A stretch of DNA of 64,000 nucleotides from Bacteroidota bacterium (GCA_023429135.1 JAEYWD010000027.1:62001-126000), one strand, 5' to 3'; shown: positions 1-9,105, counted from the first letter of the stretch. The notes: generated by a model not told the origin, from the sequence alone. Numbers and translations: made by a program.

Positions 1-581
1 TAATGGCCGCAGGCTTTGCAGCGGTGCTTTATTTTGCTCCTGCTTACCTCGAGGGTTTGGCCGAGCATTGGGAAATTTTGCTCTTTATAGTCGGAATAGG
101 ATTGATAATAGTCGAACTTTTTGCCATACCGGGCTTTGGCATAACGGGAATAACGGGAATAGTCTGCGTTGTTGCCGGGCTGACGTTAAGCCTTCTTAAC
201 AATATTGTGTTTGAGTTCGATTTCCAATATGCAATAACCCAGATATTCAGAGCATTTTTTGTGGTGTTGTTTTCAATGCTTTTTTCTCTGCTTATCTCGA
301 TTTACCTATCGGATAAACTGGTAAAAACGAACCGCTTTAAATTTCTTGCCTTACAGGCGGAACAAAAAAGCTCGGCAGGTTACGTCTCAGTGGACGATCT
401 TTCTTTTGTAATAGGTAAGGAAGGAAAAGTAATTTCGATGCTCAGACCTTCCGGGAAAGTTGAAATTGAAGGTGAAATTTACGATGCCATTTCGGAATAT
501 GGATACATAAACCCAGGTGAAAAAATAAAAGTAACCCGTTACGAAACCGGACAGGTGTATGTGGTAAAAGCAATTGTTTAA
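1..581 (+). CDS. NfeD-family membrane protein, C-terminal part (5' end outside window)
   Basis: Only the C-terminal 192 or so residues are visible. The first ATG lies 2 bases from the window edge and the sequence begins in the middle of a membrane segment (AAVLYFAPAYLEGLAEHWE), as seen inside full-length NfeD proteins, so the true start is upstream. Hydrophobic segments at about residues 2-12, 22-65 and 82-104 are followed by a soluble beta-rich OB-fold domain (about 130-192, LSFVIGKEGKV...). Long-form NfeD proteins join a ClpP-like serine protease to this part and are linked to membrane protein quality control; whether this one carries the protease cannot be seen. Pyruvate kinase follows 27 bp downstream. 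Confidence 0.85.
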   Translation, partial: MAAGFAAVLYFAPAYLEGLAEHWEILLFIVGIGLIIVELFAIPGFGITGITGIVCVVAGLTLSLLNNIVFEFDFQYAITQIFRAFFVVLFSMLFSLLISIYLSDKLVKTNRFKFLALQAEQKSSAGYVSVDDLSFVIGKEGKVISMLRPSGKVEIEGEIYDAISEYGYINPGEKIKVTRYETGQVYVVKAIV

Positions 582-608
582 CAGAAAAGATATGAAGGGG
601 GAAATGTT

Positions 609-2033
609 ATGAAGAACATAAATTCGCAAACAAAGGTAGTTGCAACAATAGGGCCGTCATCATCGTCGAAGGAAATTCTTAAAAGTATTATTAAGCAGGG
701 TGTTGATGTTTGCAGGCTAAATTTCTCCCATGGGAAACAGGAAGATCATTTGATGGTTATAAAGAACATTCTGGAAATAAACACAGAATTAAAAACCAAC
801 GTTGCTATTCTGGCCGATTTACAGGGACCCAAAATACGGATAGGCGAAGTTGAGGGCAACCGGGTTGAACTGAAAGAGGGTTCTGAAATTTCTTTTGTAA
901 CTGAACCCTGCTTAGGTACCGCTGAGAAACTCTATCTCAGCTATCAGGAGTTTCCGCAGGACGTTAAAGTTGGTGATGCCATACTTGTAGACGATGGAAA
1001 AATAAAACTCGAAGTTCTTAGTACCAACCGGAAGGATAAAGTTACTGCAAAGGTGATTTTTGGCGGAATTCTTTCATCGAAAAAAGGGGTAAATCTGCCT
1101 AACACCAAAATCTCAATGCCCAGTTTAACTGAAAAAGATATCAACGACGCAATTTTTGCTCTTGAAAACGGTGTCGACTGGATTGCTTTGTCGTTTGTAC
1201 GAAGTGCCGGTGATCTGATTCAACTGAAAGATATTATCAAGCAGCAGAAAAAGAATGCCAGTATCATCGCCAAAATAGAAAAACCGGAAGCCCTGGCTGA
1301 TATCGACAATATCATCGATATTTCCAACGGTATTATGGTGGCCCGTGGCGACCTGGGTGTTGAAGTACCCTTTGATCAGGTTCCTTTGATTCAGAAAGAT
1401 CTGGTAACCCGCTGCATTGCCAAAGCAAAACCTGTAATTATTGCCACGCAGATGCTGGAAAGTATGATTACCAACTTCCGGCCAACCCGTGCCGAGGCCA
1501 ACGATGTAGCCAATGCAGTGTTCGACGGAGCCGATGCCCTAATGCTCAGCGCAGAAACATCGGCCGGAAAATATCCGGTGGAAGCCGTAAATGCTATGCA
1601 ACGCATTATCGACTGGTCGGAGAAAGGTTTTGAATTTAACCGCGAAACGCTACCTTTATTTAATACCCGAACTTTTCTGCCCGATTCCATATGTTTGAAC
1701 TCCTGCCGTTTGGCTAGTCAAACCAATGCCAAGGCCATAGTTACATTTACAAATTCGGGGTATACCGCTTATAAGATTTCAAGTTACAGGCCCAAGGCTG
1801 CCATTTACGCATTTACACGTAACCCGGCGCTATTGCGAAAGTTATCTCTGTTGTGGGGTGTTAAAGCCTTTTATTTTGAAAATCGCGACAAAATTGACGA
1901 TGCAATAAACTATTCCATTGAAGTTCTGAAATCGGAATCACTCCTGAAAGACAATGATGTTGTGATTCATGCAGGAAGTACTCCATTTGAGGAAAGAGGC
2001 CAGACCAATATGATAAAAGTAAGTTACGTTTAA
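609..2033 (+). CDS. pyk: Pyruvate kinase
   Basis: 474 residues, the usual length. It catalyses the last step of glycolysis, phosphoenolpyruvate plus ADP to pyruvate plus ATP, in the cytoplasm. Visible family signatures: N-terminal VVATIGPSS and CRLNFSHG of the TIM barrel, LADLQGPKIR, the lid B domain at about 75-165, the active-site signature IAKIEKPEALADIDNII with the catalytic lysine, MVARGDLGVEVP, and ATQMLESMI...PTRAEANDVANAVFDG. The C-terminal domain (about 345-474) is shorter than the allosteric domain of some homologues. The HD hydrolase gene starts 8 bp downstream, so the two are probably co-transcribed. Confidence 0.97.
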   Translation: MKNINSQTKVVATIGPSSSSKEILKSIIKQGVDVCRLNFSHGKQEDHLMVIKNILEINTELKTNVAILADLQGPKIRIGEVEGNRVELKEGSEISFVTEPCLGTAEKLYLSYQEFPQDVKVGDAILVDDGKIKLEVLSTNRKDKVTAKVIFGGILSSKKGVNLPNTKISMPSLTEKDINDAIFALENGVDWIALSFVRSAGDLIQLKDIIKQQKKNASIIAKIEKPEALADIDNIIDISNGIMVARGDLGVEVPFDQVPLIQKDLVTRCIAKAKPVIIATQMLESMITNFRPTRAEANDVANAVFDGADALMLSAETSAGKYPVEAVNAMQRIIDWSEKGFEFNRETLPLFNTRTFLPDSICLNSCRLASQTNAKAIVTFTNSGYTAYKISSYRPKAAIYAFTRNPALLRKLSLLWGVKAFYFENRDKIDDAINYSIEVLKSESLLKDNDVVIHAGSTPFEERGQTNMIKVSYV

Positions 2034-2041
2034 CAATATTT

Positions 2042-2875
2042 ATGCAGACAACCGAACGACTAATCAGGAATGCCGAGGCGAAATGGCTTGAACCATTGCA
2101 GTCGAAATGCCGCGAAATTTTTAAAGTTACACATCTCCCTTCGCATGATGAGCTTCATCACAACAGGGTTTGGAATCATGCGAAAGAACTTTTGCTACAA
2201 TTGGCAAAGGACGGAACGGTAATGAACGAGAAAGATATCGAAAAACTCATAATAGCAGTATTCTTTCACGATACAGGCATGTCGTCAACCATGCAGAAGG
2301 ACCATGGTAAAATAAGCCGTAAAATTGCCAAGGACTTTTTAAAAGACAAGAACTTCTCTCCTTTTGAACTGGATGAAATACTGGACGCCGTTGAGCATCA
2401 CGATCAGAAGGATTACAAGACACCTGAGACCCAAAAACCAAGTTATACTCTTCAGGCGCTCCTGAATATTAGCGACGATCTTGACGCACTCAGCTTTATT
2501 GGCGCGTACCGATATGCCGAGATATATCTGCTGCGGAGTATTCCTGTTAAAGATCTTTCGGAAGCTGTACTTGAAAACCTGCAGAAACGTTTCCAGCACA
2601 TGAAGGAATTTCTGAGCTTTTCGCCCAACTACCTGAAAGCTCAGAATCTTCGTTACATGGCAACTCGTAATTACTTCAAAGACTTAAATTTTCAGATTAA
2701 ACATGTTGGCGATGAGCTTACAACATACAATGGCCCAATTGGAATTGTGAATTTCATTAAAGAACTGATGATTGATCAGAAGCTAAATGTAAAAAACGCC
2801 TGCAAGCAGGCCCTCCTGATAGCAGACGATTTTTATGTTACCAACTTTTTTGAGAAGCTGGAGAAAGAGAGTTAG
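2042..2875 (+). CDS. HD-domain phosphohydrolase
   Basis: 277-residue soluble protein of the HD superfamily (metal-dependent phosphohydrolases acting on nucleotides or phosphate esters). Metal-binding residues are visible: the HHNRVWNHA helix (about 39-47), the paired H76-D77 in AVFFHDTGMS, and EHHDQKD near residue 120. The remainder is helical with no recognisable second domain. It starts 8 bp after pyk and converges tail-to-tail on the serine hydrolase gene, 15 bp away, with no clear hairpin between. The substrate cannot be told from sequence; the HD motif itself is clear. Confidence 0.85.
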   Translation: MQTTERLIRNAEAKWLEPLQSKCREIFKVTHLPSHDELHHNRVWNHAKELLLQLAKDGTVMNEKDIEKLIIAVFFHDTGMSSTMQKDHGKISRKIAKDFLKDKNFSPFELDEILDAVEHHDQKDYKTPETQKPSYTLQALLNISDDLDALSFIGAYRYAEIYLLRSIPVKDLSEAVLENLQKRFQHMKEFLSFSPNYLKAQNLRYMATRNYFKDLNFQIKHVGDELTTYNGPIGIVNFIKELMIDQKLNVKNACKQALLIADDFYVTNFFEKLEKES

Positions 2876-2890
2876 CAATGCTTTTTAAAC

Positions 2891-4213
2891 CTATCGTTTG
2901 AAAAGAAAAGTTTTTCCTCCTTGCTTTAATGTCATCTCATTTTTTGATTGATTAAATTCCATTACAATACCAGCCTGATCAAATTTAAACTTATCGGGCT
3001 CAATTGCCTCAAGGGGGAAAGCTGATTGCCCTGAGCCCTGCCCGTAAAGAACTGCGTCCTTCCTGGTAACGGTAATCTTTATGGGGATATCGTTGCTTGA
3101 ATACTCACCAAGGAATTTATCAAGCTCCTCCGGCTTGAGCGTTATAGTATTAAATGTTGGTAATTTATAATCCTGATTGAAATAAATGCTCAAAACACCA
3201 ATCATAATTTGGTTAAAGTTGTACACATTCCCATTGGAACAATAAGCTACAGCCAGTCCTTCCACAGGGAAATAACCAAGACTTGATACAAATCCATCAA
3301 TTCCACCATTATGCCCATAGGCCTTTTTATTTCCGAAAGGCATCTGAAACATACCCATTCCATATCCATCGGTAACCGTTTTCATAAGTTCCAGGTTACT
3401 CTTCGAAATCAATTTGCCGGCAAATAATGCTTCAATAAATTTGGTAAGATCCCGGGGCGTTGACACAATAGCTCCGGCACCTCCGGGAATGCTCATATCC
3501 GTTTCGGGCTGCTTTACCCAGTTATTTGCGTAACTATAAGAATAACACTCTCCGGTTTCAAGAGAAGTTTTGCCTCCCAGGTAAATATTTTGCAAGTCAA
3601 TTTTGGAAGTGATCCTCTCTTTCAGGACCTTCGAATAAGGTTTACCTTCAATCTTCTCAACGATGTAACCCAACAATACAAAATTAGAGTTACTGTAAGC
3701 TGCTTTTTCATCCGGTTTAAAATCAGCAGGCGATTTAACAATAATAGCCACTATTTCTTCAGGAGTTTTGGAAGTAGTCATATAGTTGCGATATTCATCA
3801 TCATCAGTAAAACTGTGTATGCCACTCCTATGATTAAGCATATTGCCAATGGTTATTTGGACAGCATTAGGTATCTGCGGAAAATATCTATCCAATCTGG
3901 TTTCGAGGGTGAGTTTACCTTCCTCTATCAACTGAAAAATTAAAACCGTGGTAAACATCTTAGAAATTGAACCGATGCGATACTTCGTATTGAAGTTTGC
4001 TTCCTGCTTCTTATCAACATTACTGTAGCCAATGGTTTTCTGATAAATAACCTCACCGTTTCTGCTAATTGCAATGCTTCCCATTGCTTTATTCTTCTGA
4101 CTTAAGATTGTAAACAGACTGTCGAGTTTAGGTTTGTTGAGATCCTGGGAAAATAATCCTGAAACCGAAATAAGTATACCCAGAAACAGGAAGTATAGGT
4201 TTTTTAGGGTCAT
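2891..4213 (-). CDS. Beta-lactamase-family (class C-like) serine hydrolase, secreted
   Basis: 440 residues with a signal peptide (hydrophobic residues 5-21, ending near LFSQ). The catalytic triad motifs of the penicillin-binding-protein/class C beta-lactamase fold are present: S82-x-x-K85 in GSISKMFT, Y173-S-N175 in AAYSNSNF, and H301-N-G303 in YGHNGG. Residues 350-440 form an extra C-terminal beta domain common in Bacteroidota esterase/peptidase versions. It is probably a periplasmic or surface D-amino-acid peptidase or esterase; antibiotic hydrolysis should not be assumed. Single gene, with an AT-rich leader of about 140 bp separating it from the DsbA-like gene. Confidence 0.9.
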   Translation of the reverse strand: MTLKNLYFLFLGILISVSGLFSQDLNKPKLDSLFTILSQKNKAMGSIAISRNGEVIYQKTIGYSNVDKKQEANFNTKYRIGSISKMFTTVLIFQLIEEGKLTLETRLDRYFPQIPNAVQITIGNMLNHRSGIHSFTDDDEYRNYMTTSKTPEEIVAIIVKSPADFKPDEKAAYSNSNFVLLGYIVEKIEGKPYSKVLKERITSKIDLQNIYLGGKTSLETGECYSYSYANNWVKQPETDMSIPGGAGAIVSTPRDLTKFIEALFAGKLISKSNLELMKTVTDGYGMGMFQMPFGNKKAYGHNGGIDGFVSSLGYFPVEGLAVAYCSNGNVYNFNQIMIGVLSIYFNQDYKLPTFNTITLKPEELDKFLGEYSSNDIPIKITVTRKDAVLYGQGSGQSAFPLEAIEPDKFKFDQAGIVMEFNQSKNEMTLKQGGKTFLFKR

Positions 4214-4352
4214 AACTTGAAGATTTAATATATTGGTATTTTGCTGGTTAAGGTACGAAAAATATCAAACCGCAGACTGAGAATTTCAAAAAAAACCACG
4301 AGATGAAACTTCAAAGAAACCACCTCACGGGAAAATAGGTTAGAAATTTGCC

Positions 4353-4892
4353 CTACCTCTTTGAAAATTGAATTTGTTCCTGATCCTTAATCATTTCCAG
4401 GAATTTATTTTCATCCAGATCGTCCTCCTTTTCACCATTCACATAAAACGAAGGAGTTCTGTTGACCCCACTGCGAATTCCGCCTTCAAAATCATCTTTA
4501 ACTTTTTGTTGGTAAGTTTTATTTTCAAGATCATTTTTGAATCTCTCCATATCTAAACCTATTTTTTGGGCATAACCAATCAGATCATCCCTTTTCAGGT
4601 TACTCTGGTTTTTATAAAGTATACTGTGCATTTCCCAGAATTTACCCTGCGCACCTGCCGCTTCAGCAGCTAAGGCAGCAGTTTCTGCATCGGCATGGGT
4701 GTTCGTCAACGGAAAATTGCGGAAAACAAACTTCAGTTTCTTTCCAAGTCGTTTTTGCAATTCCTCTAAGGCGGGATAGGCCTCCCCGCAATAGGGACAC
4801 TGGTAATCGCCATACTCAACTAAAGTGAGCGGAGCATTATTATTACCTTTTATATGATCGCTTTCGCTAACTGGTACTCTTAACTGTGACAT
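4353..4892 (-). CDS. DsbA-family thioredoxin-fold protein
   Basis: 179 residues with the DsbA arrangement: an N-terminal strand (LTLVEYGDY), the redox pair C32-P-Y-C35, an inserted helical domain (about 65-130), and the cis-proline loop NRTPSFYVNG with TPSF at about 145. No signal peptide, so it is probably cytoplasmic, like the homologues annotated as thioredoxin-domain or FrnE/DsbA-like proteins. It lies on the same strand as, and about 130 bp downstream of, a peroxiredoxin; the pair suggests a thiol-redox role, but a low-complexity repeat spacer separates them. Confidence 0.85.
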   Translation of the reverse strand: MSQLRVPVSESDHIKGNNNAPLTLVEYGDYQCPYCGEAYPALEELQKRLGKKLKFVFRNFPLTNTHADAETAALAAEAAGAQGKFWEMHSILYKNQSNLKRDDLIGYAQKIGLDMERFKNDLENKTYQQKVKDDFEGGIRSGVNRTPSFYVNGEKEDDLDENKFLEMIKDQEQIQFSKR

Positions 4893-4904
4893 AATGATTG
4901 TTTT

Positions 4905-5026
4905 AGTTTATAACAGAGTCGATAGTTCGTGGTCGATAGTCCATAGCCAATACAGAACAAAAGCTGATGGTCCGTGGTTGGGCAAGATATTAGTTATGAC
5001 TATCAACATAGTCTACCAACTACCTT
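4905..5026. repeat. Low-complexity intergenic spacer of degenerate short repeats
   Basis: Between the DsbA-like gene and the peroxiredoxin gene lies a stretch built from variants of 'gtcgatagt', 'gtccatag' and 'gtccgtggt'. It has no convincing open frame and resembles the spacer at 6951-7110, including a shared 'gtccgtggt'-type word. It looks like a slippage-generated microrepeat locus rather than a gene. Confidence 0.5.
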
Positions 5027-5506
5027 CTATCTCGCTCCTACCTGCGATTTTTCCTCAATTGCTTCCAGAGCATCGAGAATGCCATCGGCTCCAGGGTTCA
5101 TGCCTTTAGGAGAAAGATAATTCCATTGAATGATACCGTCTTCATCGATTACAAACAATGCTCTTTCACATTCGCCAGTTTTTTCATCGTAAACACCGTA
5201 TTTTCGGGCAACTTCACCCTTTGGTTCAAAATCCGCCAGCAGTGGGAAATGCAGATTCCGTTCCTTGCCAAATGCCAGATGACACCATTTGCTGTCTACC
5301 GAAATTCCAAGTATTTCTGCTTTCTTTTCATGAAAAAACTTCAGCATCTCGTTATACATTACCACCTGATCGCCGCAAACCGGACTCCAATCGGCAGGAT
5401 AAAATGCAAGGATAACGCGTTTCCCTTTCAGATCGCTCAATTTTAATTTCTGATCCGGAGTAGAATGTAATTCAAAATCCGGTGCTTTTGTTCCTATTTC
5501 CAACAT
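5027..5506 (-). CDS. Peroxiredoxin (AhpC/TSA family)
   Basis: 159 residues, a complete thioredoxin-fold peroxidase that reduces hydroperoxides with thiol-derived electrons in the cytoplasm. The peroxidatic site fits PxxxTxxC with serine for threonine: P37-A-D-W-S41-P-V-C44, followed by GDQ. A further cysteine in KWCHLAF (about 79) and one in TGECERAL (about 123) could act as resolving residues. The protein begins with the typical IGTKAPDFEL. It is closer to the AhpE/Bcp-like group than to long AhpC. The leader (5507-5646) contains no gene. Confidence 0.92.
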   Translation of the reverse strand: MLEIGTKAPDFELHSTPDQKLKLSDLKGKRVILAFYPADWSPVCGDQVVMYNEMLKFFHEKKAEILGISVDSKWCHLAFGKERNLHFPLLADFEPKGEVARKYGVYDEKTGECERALFVIDEDGIIQWNYLSPKGMNPGADGILDALEAIEEKSQVGAR

Positions 5507-5646
5507 AACTTCATTTTTTGTTGACGGAAATCAAACATAATGCCACCGGAAAAAACCTTGGAATTGCTTAAAATACGGGCATACCAGCATAAAATTATGC
5601 CCGGTTATCTACATAATGGGGTAAAGATTACTCAACAGCAGCTTGT

Positions 5647-6321
5647 TTAACGTTGAAGAATGCTGATTAAAATACTCCAGGTATCCTTTCCCAGAACAAG
5701 ATAATAAAAGAGTCCACCCATAATCCCATGAAAAATACCCAGAGGAATAATGTTCTGCTCTTTGAGAAAGATTACGGAATAAAATACAGCCATCAGAAAA
5801 GTGGCAATTATTAAAGGAATTGATGGAAAGTGTACAATGGCAAAAACAAAGGAAGTAAGAAAAATAACCTGATAATAGCTGAATTTCTTCGTCTTGAAAT
5901 CGTTCAGATTATTAGCAAGGATACTCATAACCATAAACTGCTGGATTAAGCCCCAAAAAGGATAGGTAACAAGAACAAAAAGAAGATTTGTACTGAATAT
6001 TGCTGAATCGTTAAACAGACCATAAACAATAAAACTTAGTGTGGCGATTCCGCCTGCAATGCCAATGATTTTGAAAGTGCCTTTAGCATTCCTGAGCGAC
6101 AAACCCCAGTAATATAAAAGGTCAGGATGTTTTTTAACTCTCCATGCAAAATAAACCGACCAGAATAGTATTGCGGAAACAATATAAACCGCATGCAATT
6201 TCAGGATATTGATAAACAATATTTTGGAGGTGCCGGTCAAAAAAACAGCACCAATTTCTAAAACTCTTCTTCGATCGGTAATAATTGAAGCAATGTTTTC
6301 TGAATTTGCTGATGTGGTCAT
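5647..6321 (-). CDS. CPBP-like integral membrane protein with degenerate active site
   Basis: 224 residues, six or more hydrophobic segments. The layout follows the CPBP (Abi/CAAX protease-like) family: a segment WGLIQQFMVMSIL where active members have EExxxR, then FAIVHFPS (FxxxH motif), and HGIMGGLFYYLVLG near the C terminus (HxxxN/B motif). The two catalytic glutamates are replaced by glutamines (QQ), so protease activity is doubtful although the two histidine motifs remain. It ends a minus-strand series, 14 bp after the FAH-family gene. Confidence 0.65.
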   Translation of the reverse strand: MTTSANSENIASIITDRRRVLEIGAVFLTGTSKILFINILKLHAVYIVSAILFWSVYFAWRVKKHPDLLYYWGLSLRNAKGTFKIIGIAGGIATLSFIVYGLFNDSAIFSTNLLFVLVTYPFWGLIQQFMVMSILANNLNDFKTKKFSYYQVIFLTSFVFAIVHFPSIPLIIATFLMAVFYSVIFLKEQNIIPLGIFHGIMGGLFYYLVLGKDTWSILISILQR

Positions 6322-6335
6322 TCCAACGTACCCGG

Positions 6336-6947
6336 TTATTTAACATGAAAGTCGAGCAGGCGTTTATCGCCAATATAAGCCTGAAGATGATCGTCGATTT
6401 TCACGGGACCTACTCCCGCTGGTGTGCCAGTGTAAATCAGGTCTCCGATCTTAATTGTCACAAACCGTGATACGTGCTCAATTAGCTTGTCGAATTTAAA
6501 AATCATATCGCGCGTATTGCCACTTTGAACAGTTTTTCCGTTAATATCGAGCCTGAAATCAATATTATTGAGGTCGGCGAACTCGTCTTTCGACACAAAC
6601 TCCCCGACGGGAGCCGAATTATCAAAAGCTTTGGCTATTTCCCATGGTAGTCCTTTATCCTTACATTTTGCCTGCAGATCGCGGGCAGTAAAATCAATGC
6701 CAATGCCAATTTCAGCATAATACCTGTGAGCAAACTTTTCAGCAATATTCTTCCCCACCCGGTTTATTTTCAGCACAATTTCGACCTCGTGGTGAATCTC
6801 GGTAGAAAAATCGGGTAAATAGAATGGTTTATTGCCCTTCACAATAGCAGTATCGGGCTTCATAAAAAACACTGGCTCGGCAGGAAGCGGATTATTCAGC
6901 TCCTTTGCATGATCGGCGTAGTTTCGTCCAATGGCAATTACTTTCAT
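6336..6947 (-). CDS. Fumarylacetoacetate hydrolase (FAH) family protein
   Basis: 203 residues, the short FAHD1/YcgM-like form. These enzymes hydrolyse or decarboxylate acylpyruvates or oxaloacetate with a bound divalent metal. Visible features: IGRNYADHAKELNNPLP at the N terminus, FMKPDTAIV, the metal glutamates in EIHHEVEIVLKI (about 50-61), and GIDFTARDLQ with the third acidic ligand, followed by the usual KGLPWEIAKAFDNSAPVG loop. The C-terminal TGTPAGVGPV loop is also present. The exact substrate is not defined by sequence. Its upstream flank is the heptamer tandem repeat at 6951-7018. Confidence 0.9.
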   Translation of the reverse strand: MKVIAIGRNYADHAKELNNPLPAEPVFFMKPDTAIVKGNKPFYLPDFSTEIHHEVEIVLKINRVGKNIAEKFAHRYYAEIGIGIDFTARDLQAKCKDKGLPWEIAKAFDNSAPVGEFVSKDEFADLNNIDFRLDINGKTVQSGNTRDMIFKFDKLIEHVSRFVTIKIGDLIYTGTPAGVGPVKIDDHLQAYIGDKRLLDFHVK

Positions 6948-6950
6948 GTT

Positions 6951-7018
6951 CGGGTTGCGAGTTACGGGTTACGGGTTACAGGTTACAGGTTACGGGTTAC
7001 AGGTTGCGAGTTACGGGT
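6951..7018. repeat. Tandem heptamer repeat (TTACGGG / TTACAGG)
   Basis: About nine to ten consecutive 7-bp units alternate between TTACGGG, TTACAGG and TTGCGAG immediately upstream of the FAH-family start codon. The period is exactly 7, so one unit gained or lost would change spacing to the gene. The sequence continues (7020-7110) into 'gtccgaggtccgtggtctgtgg' type microrepeats without coding character. Confidence 0.85.
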
Positions 7019-7135
7019 GTATTAGCTGTTGTCCGAGGTCCGTGGTCTGTGGACGACATTCATGGCTGTTTGTTATGCACTATCGACCATCGACTTGAAC
7101 TAACCGCCAATTCACTTTCTACTACCTACAACTCA

Positions 7136-7912
7136 TTATTTCTTCTTCTGATTAAAACCTCTTAACTTAATGGCTGTTAAAACCTTTTTGGTATAAAGTG
7201 GGAATTCGTTATTCATCATCCAGCCGTAGTATGCCGGATCTTTTTCGAAAACTTCTTCCACGGGAACTCCTTTATACTTACCAAAATTAAAAGTTTCGAT
7301 ACCTTTTTCATTCAATATAATACGACCCACAAAATCAACATTTTTTGTCTGGGCCGAAAACTCCGACAGTTTATCCACATCGTTCTCAAGGTTTGTGTAA
7401 CGCTCAAGCTGCGACTGCAAAACCTCGTAAGTAGCGCGGGTATCAGCCTCAGCGGAATGTGCATTCTCCAGATCCTTCTCACAATAGAACTTGTAAGCAG
7501 CCCCAAGTGTTCGCTGTTCCATTTTATGGAATATCACCTGAACATCAATAAACTTGCGTTTTTTAAGATCGAAATCGATGTCAACCCTTAAGAATTCTTC
7601 GGCCAATAAAGGCAGATCGAACTTGTTAGAGTTATAGCCTGCAAAATCGGCCCCCTCAAAGGCATTCACAAGGTTCTGGGCAACTTCCTTAAATGTGGGG
7701 CAGTCCTTTACATCTTCGTTACTGATACCATGAATGGCCGTGGCTCGGGGATCAATGGGAACCGTAGGGTTAATTCGCATTGTTTTAACTTCCTCCCTCC
7801 CATCGGGAAAAACTTTGAGGTACGAAAGCTCTACAATCCTGTCACATACAACATTAGTACCGGTAGTTTCAAGATCGAAAAAAATAATCGGGTTTTTTAA
7901 TTTCAGGTTCAT
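7136..7912 (-). CDS. DEDDh 3'-5' exonuclease (DnaQ/ExoX-like)
   Basis: 258 residues. The exonuclease domain (about 8-180) has the four acidic motifs: D13-L-E15 in FFDLETTG, the GYNSNKFDLPLL motif (Exo II), and HSAEADTRAT (Exo III, DEDDh type). The C-terminal part (about 205-250, FNFGKYKGVPVEEV...YGWMMNNEFPL) is the small domain found behind DnaQ-type exonucleases of the ExoX group. It is an accessory repair or proofreading nuclease rather than the replicative epsilon subunit by length and tail; this is inference. It lies downstream of dnaN and is separated from it by a terminator hairpin. Confidence 0.9.
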   Translation of the reverse strand: MNLKLKNPIIFFDLETTGTNVVCDRIVELSYLKVFPDGREEVKTMRINPTVPIDPRATAIHGISNEDVKDCPTFKEVAQNLVNAFEGADFAGYNSNKFDLPLLAEEFLRVDIDFDLKKRKFIDVQVIFHKMEQRTLGAAYKFYCEKDLENAHSAEADTRATYEVLQSQLERYTNLENDVDKLSEFSAQTKNVDFVGRIILNEKGIETFNFGKYKGVPVEEVFEKDPAYYGWMMNNEFPLYTKKVLTAIKLRGFNQKKK

Positions 7913-7923
7913 ATTGGTTTATA

Positions 7924-7953
7924 AAACAAAGAGGATGCCTGTGAGGCACCCTC
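7924..7953 (-). terminator. Rho-independent terminator downstream of dnaN
   Basis: On the minus strand, GAGGGTGCC and GGCATCCTC form a 9-bp stem (two G-U pairs) around a 5-base loop, followed by TTTGTTTT. It lies 22 bp past the dnaN stop and just before the exonuclease start, so it separates the two genes. Confidence 0.75.
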
Positions 7954-7974
7954 TCCTGTAAACATATTTAGTTT

Positions 7975-9105
7975 TTATGCATTAATCATCATTGGCATGA
8001 GCAACATCAGGATATCTTCACCCTCGGTTTCAACTTCAGCAGGAACCATAATACCGGCACGCGAAGGATCGGAAAGTTCGAAGACTACATCGCCCGAAGT
8101 GAGGTTCGATAAGATTTCGATAAGGAACACCGATTTGAATCCAATTTCCATATCGTCGCCATCATAATTACATTTGATACGTTCGTAAGCCGAAATTGAG
8201 AAATCGATATCCTGAGCCGAAATAGTCAACTGGTTGCCTGTAAGCTGCAGTTTAACCAGGTTGCTGGCCTGATTGGCAAACACTGAAACACGACGGAGTG
8301 AGTTGTAAAACTCCAGACGGTCCATGCGGAGTTTATTAGGATTACCCACAGGTATTACCGAATTGTAGCTTGGGTAGTTTCCTTCCACCAGGCGGCAAAC
8401 CATAGTATAATTGGTAAGCTGAAAAACAGCATTTTTATCGTCAAAATCAACTGCTATGTCGTTTGATTCTTTTGGAAGAATATTCTTTAATAACGAAGCT
8501 GGCTTTTTAGGTAAAATAAAAGCGGCATTTGTTCCAGGCTTAATGTCGTTGCGTTTATAACGAACAAGTTTGTGAGCATCGGAAGCAACAAATGTAAGAT
8601 TATCGCCACCAAGTTCAATATAGATACCATTCATAACCGGACGAAGTTCATCGTCGGCAGTTGCGAAAAGTGTTTTATTGATACCATTCAGTAAAACATC
8701 GTAGGCTACGCGTAAAGAATTCTTTCTGTCGGATTTAATTGCAGGCAACTGCGGAAAATCTGAAGCATTCTGTCCAACAACGCTGAAGCGACCATTTTCG
8801 GAATTGATAACAACAGCATATGAGTCAGTATCAATATCGAATGTTAAAGGCTGATCGGCAAATTCCTTAAGCGTATCGAGTAATATTTTTGCAGGAATGG
8901 CAACACTGCCACCTTCAGATGCATTCTGAAGGGTCATACGGGTAATAAGAGTGGTTTCAAGGTCGGAAGCAGTAATTTCTAAAGCACTGTCTTCCATATG
9001 GAAAAGAAAATTATCAAGAATTGGTAATGTATTTTTGCTGCTAATAACACGGCTAATAGCCTGCAAGTGACTTAACAGGTCGGAACTGGATACAACAAAC
9101 TTCAT
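7975..9105 (-). CDS. dnaN: DNA polymerase III beta subunit (sliding clamp)
   Basis: 376 residues, standard length. It forms the ring clamp that tethers the replicative polymerase. Seen: MKFVVSSSDLLSHLQAISRV at the N terminus, FDIDTDSYAVVI, LFATADDELRPVMNGIYIEL in the second domain, ATDAH-like ASDAHKLVRY, and the C-terminal ILMLLMPMMIN, which forms the protein-binding cleft. No dnaA or recF lies next to it here, so it is not in the classic origin cluster. A leader of about 108 bp separates it from the DUF4340 operon. Confidence 0.97.
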   Translation of the reverse strand: MKFVVSSSDLLSHLQAISRVISSKNTLPILDNFLFHMEDSALEITASDLETTLITRMTLQNASEGGSVAIPAKILLDTLKEFADQPLTFDIDTDSYAVVINSENGRFSVVGQNASDFPQLPAIKSDRKNSLRVAYDVLLNGINKTLFATADDELRPVMNGIYIELGGDNLTFVASDAHKLVRYKRNDIKPGTNAAFILPKKPASLLKNILPKESNDIAVDFDDKNAVFQLTNYTMVCRLVEGNYPSYNSVIPVGNPNKLRMDRLEFYNSLRRVSVFANQASNLVKLQLTGNQLTISAQDIDFSISAYERIKCNYDGDDMEIGFKSVFLIEILSNLTSGDVVFELSDPSRAGIMVPAEVETEGEDILMLLMPMMINA

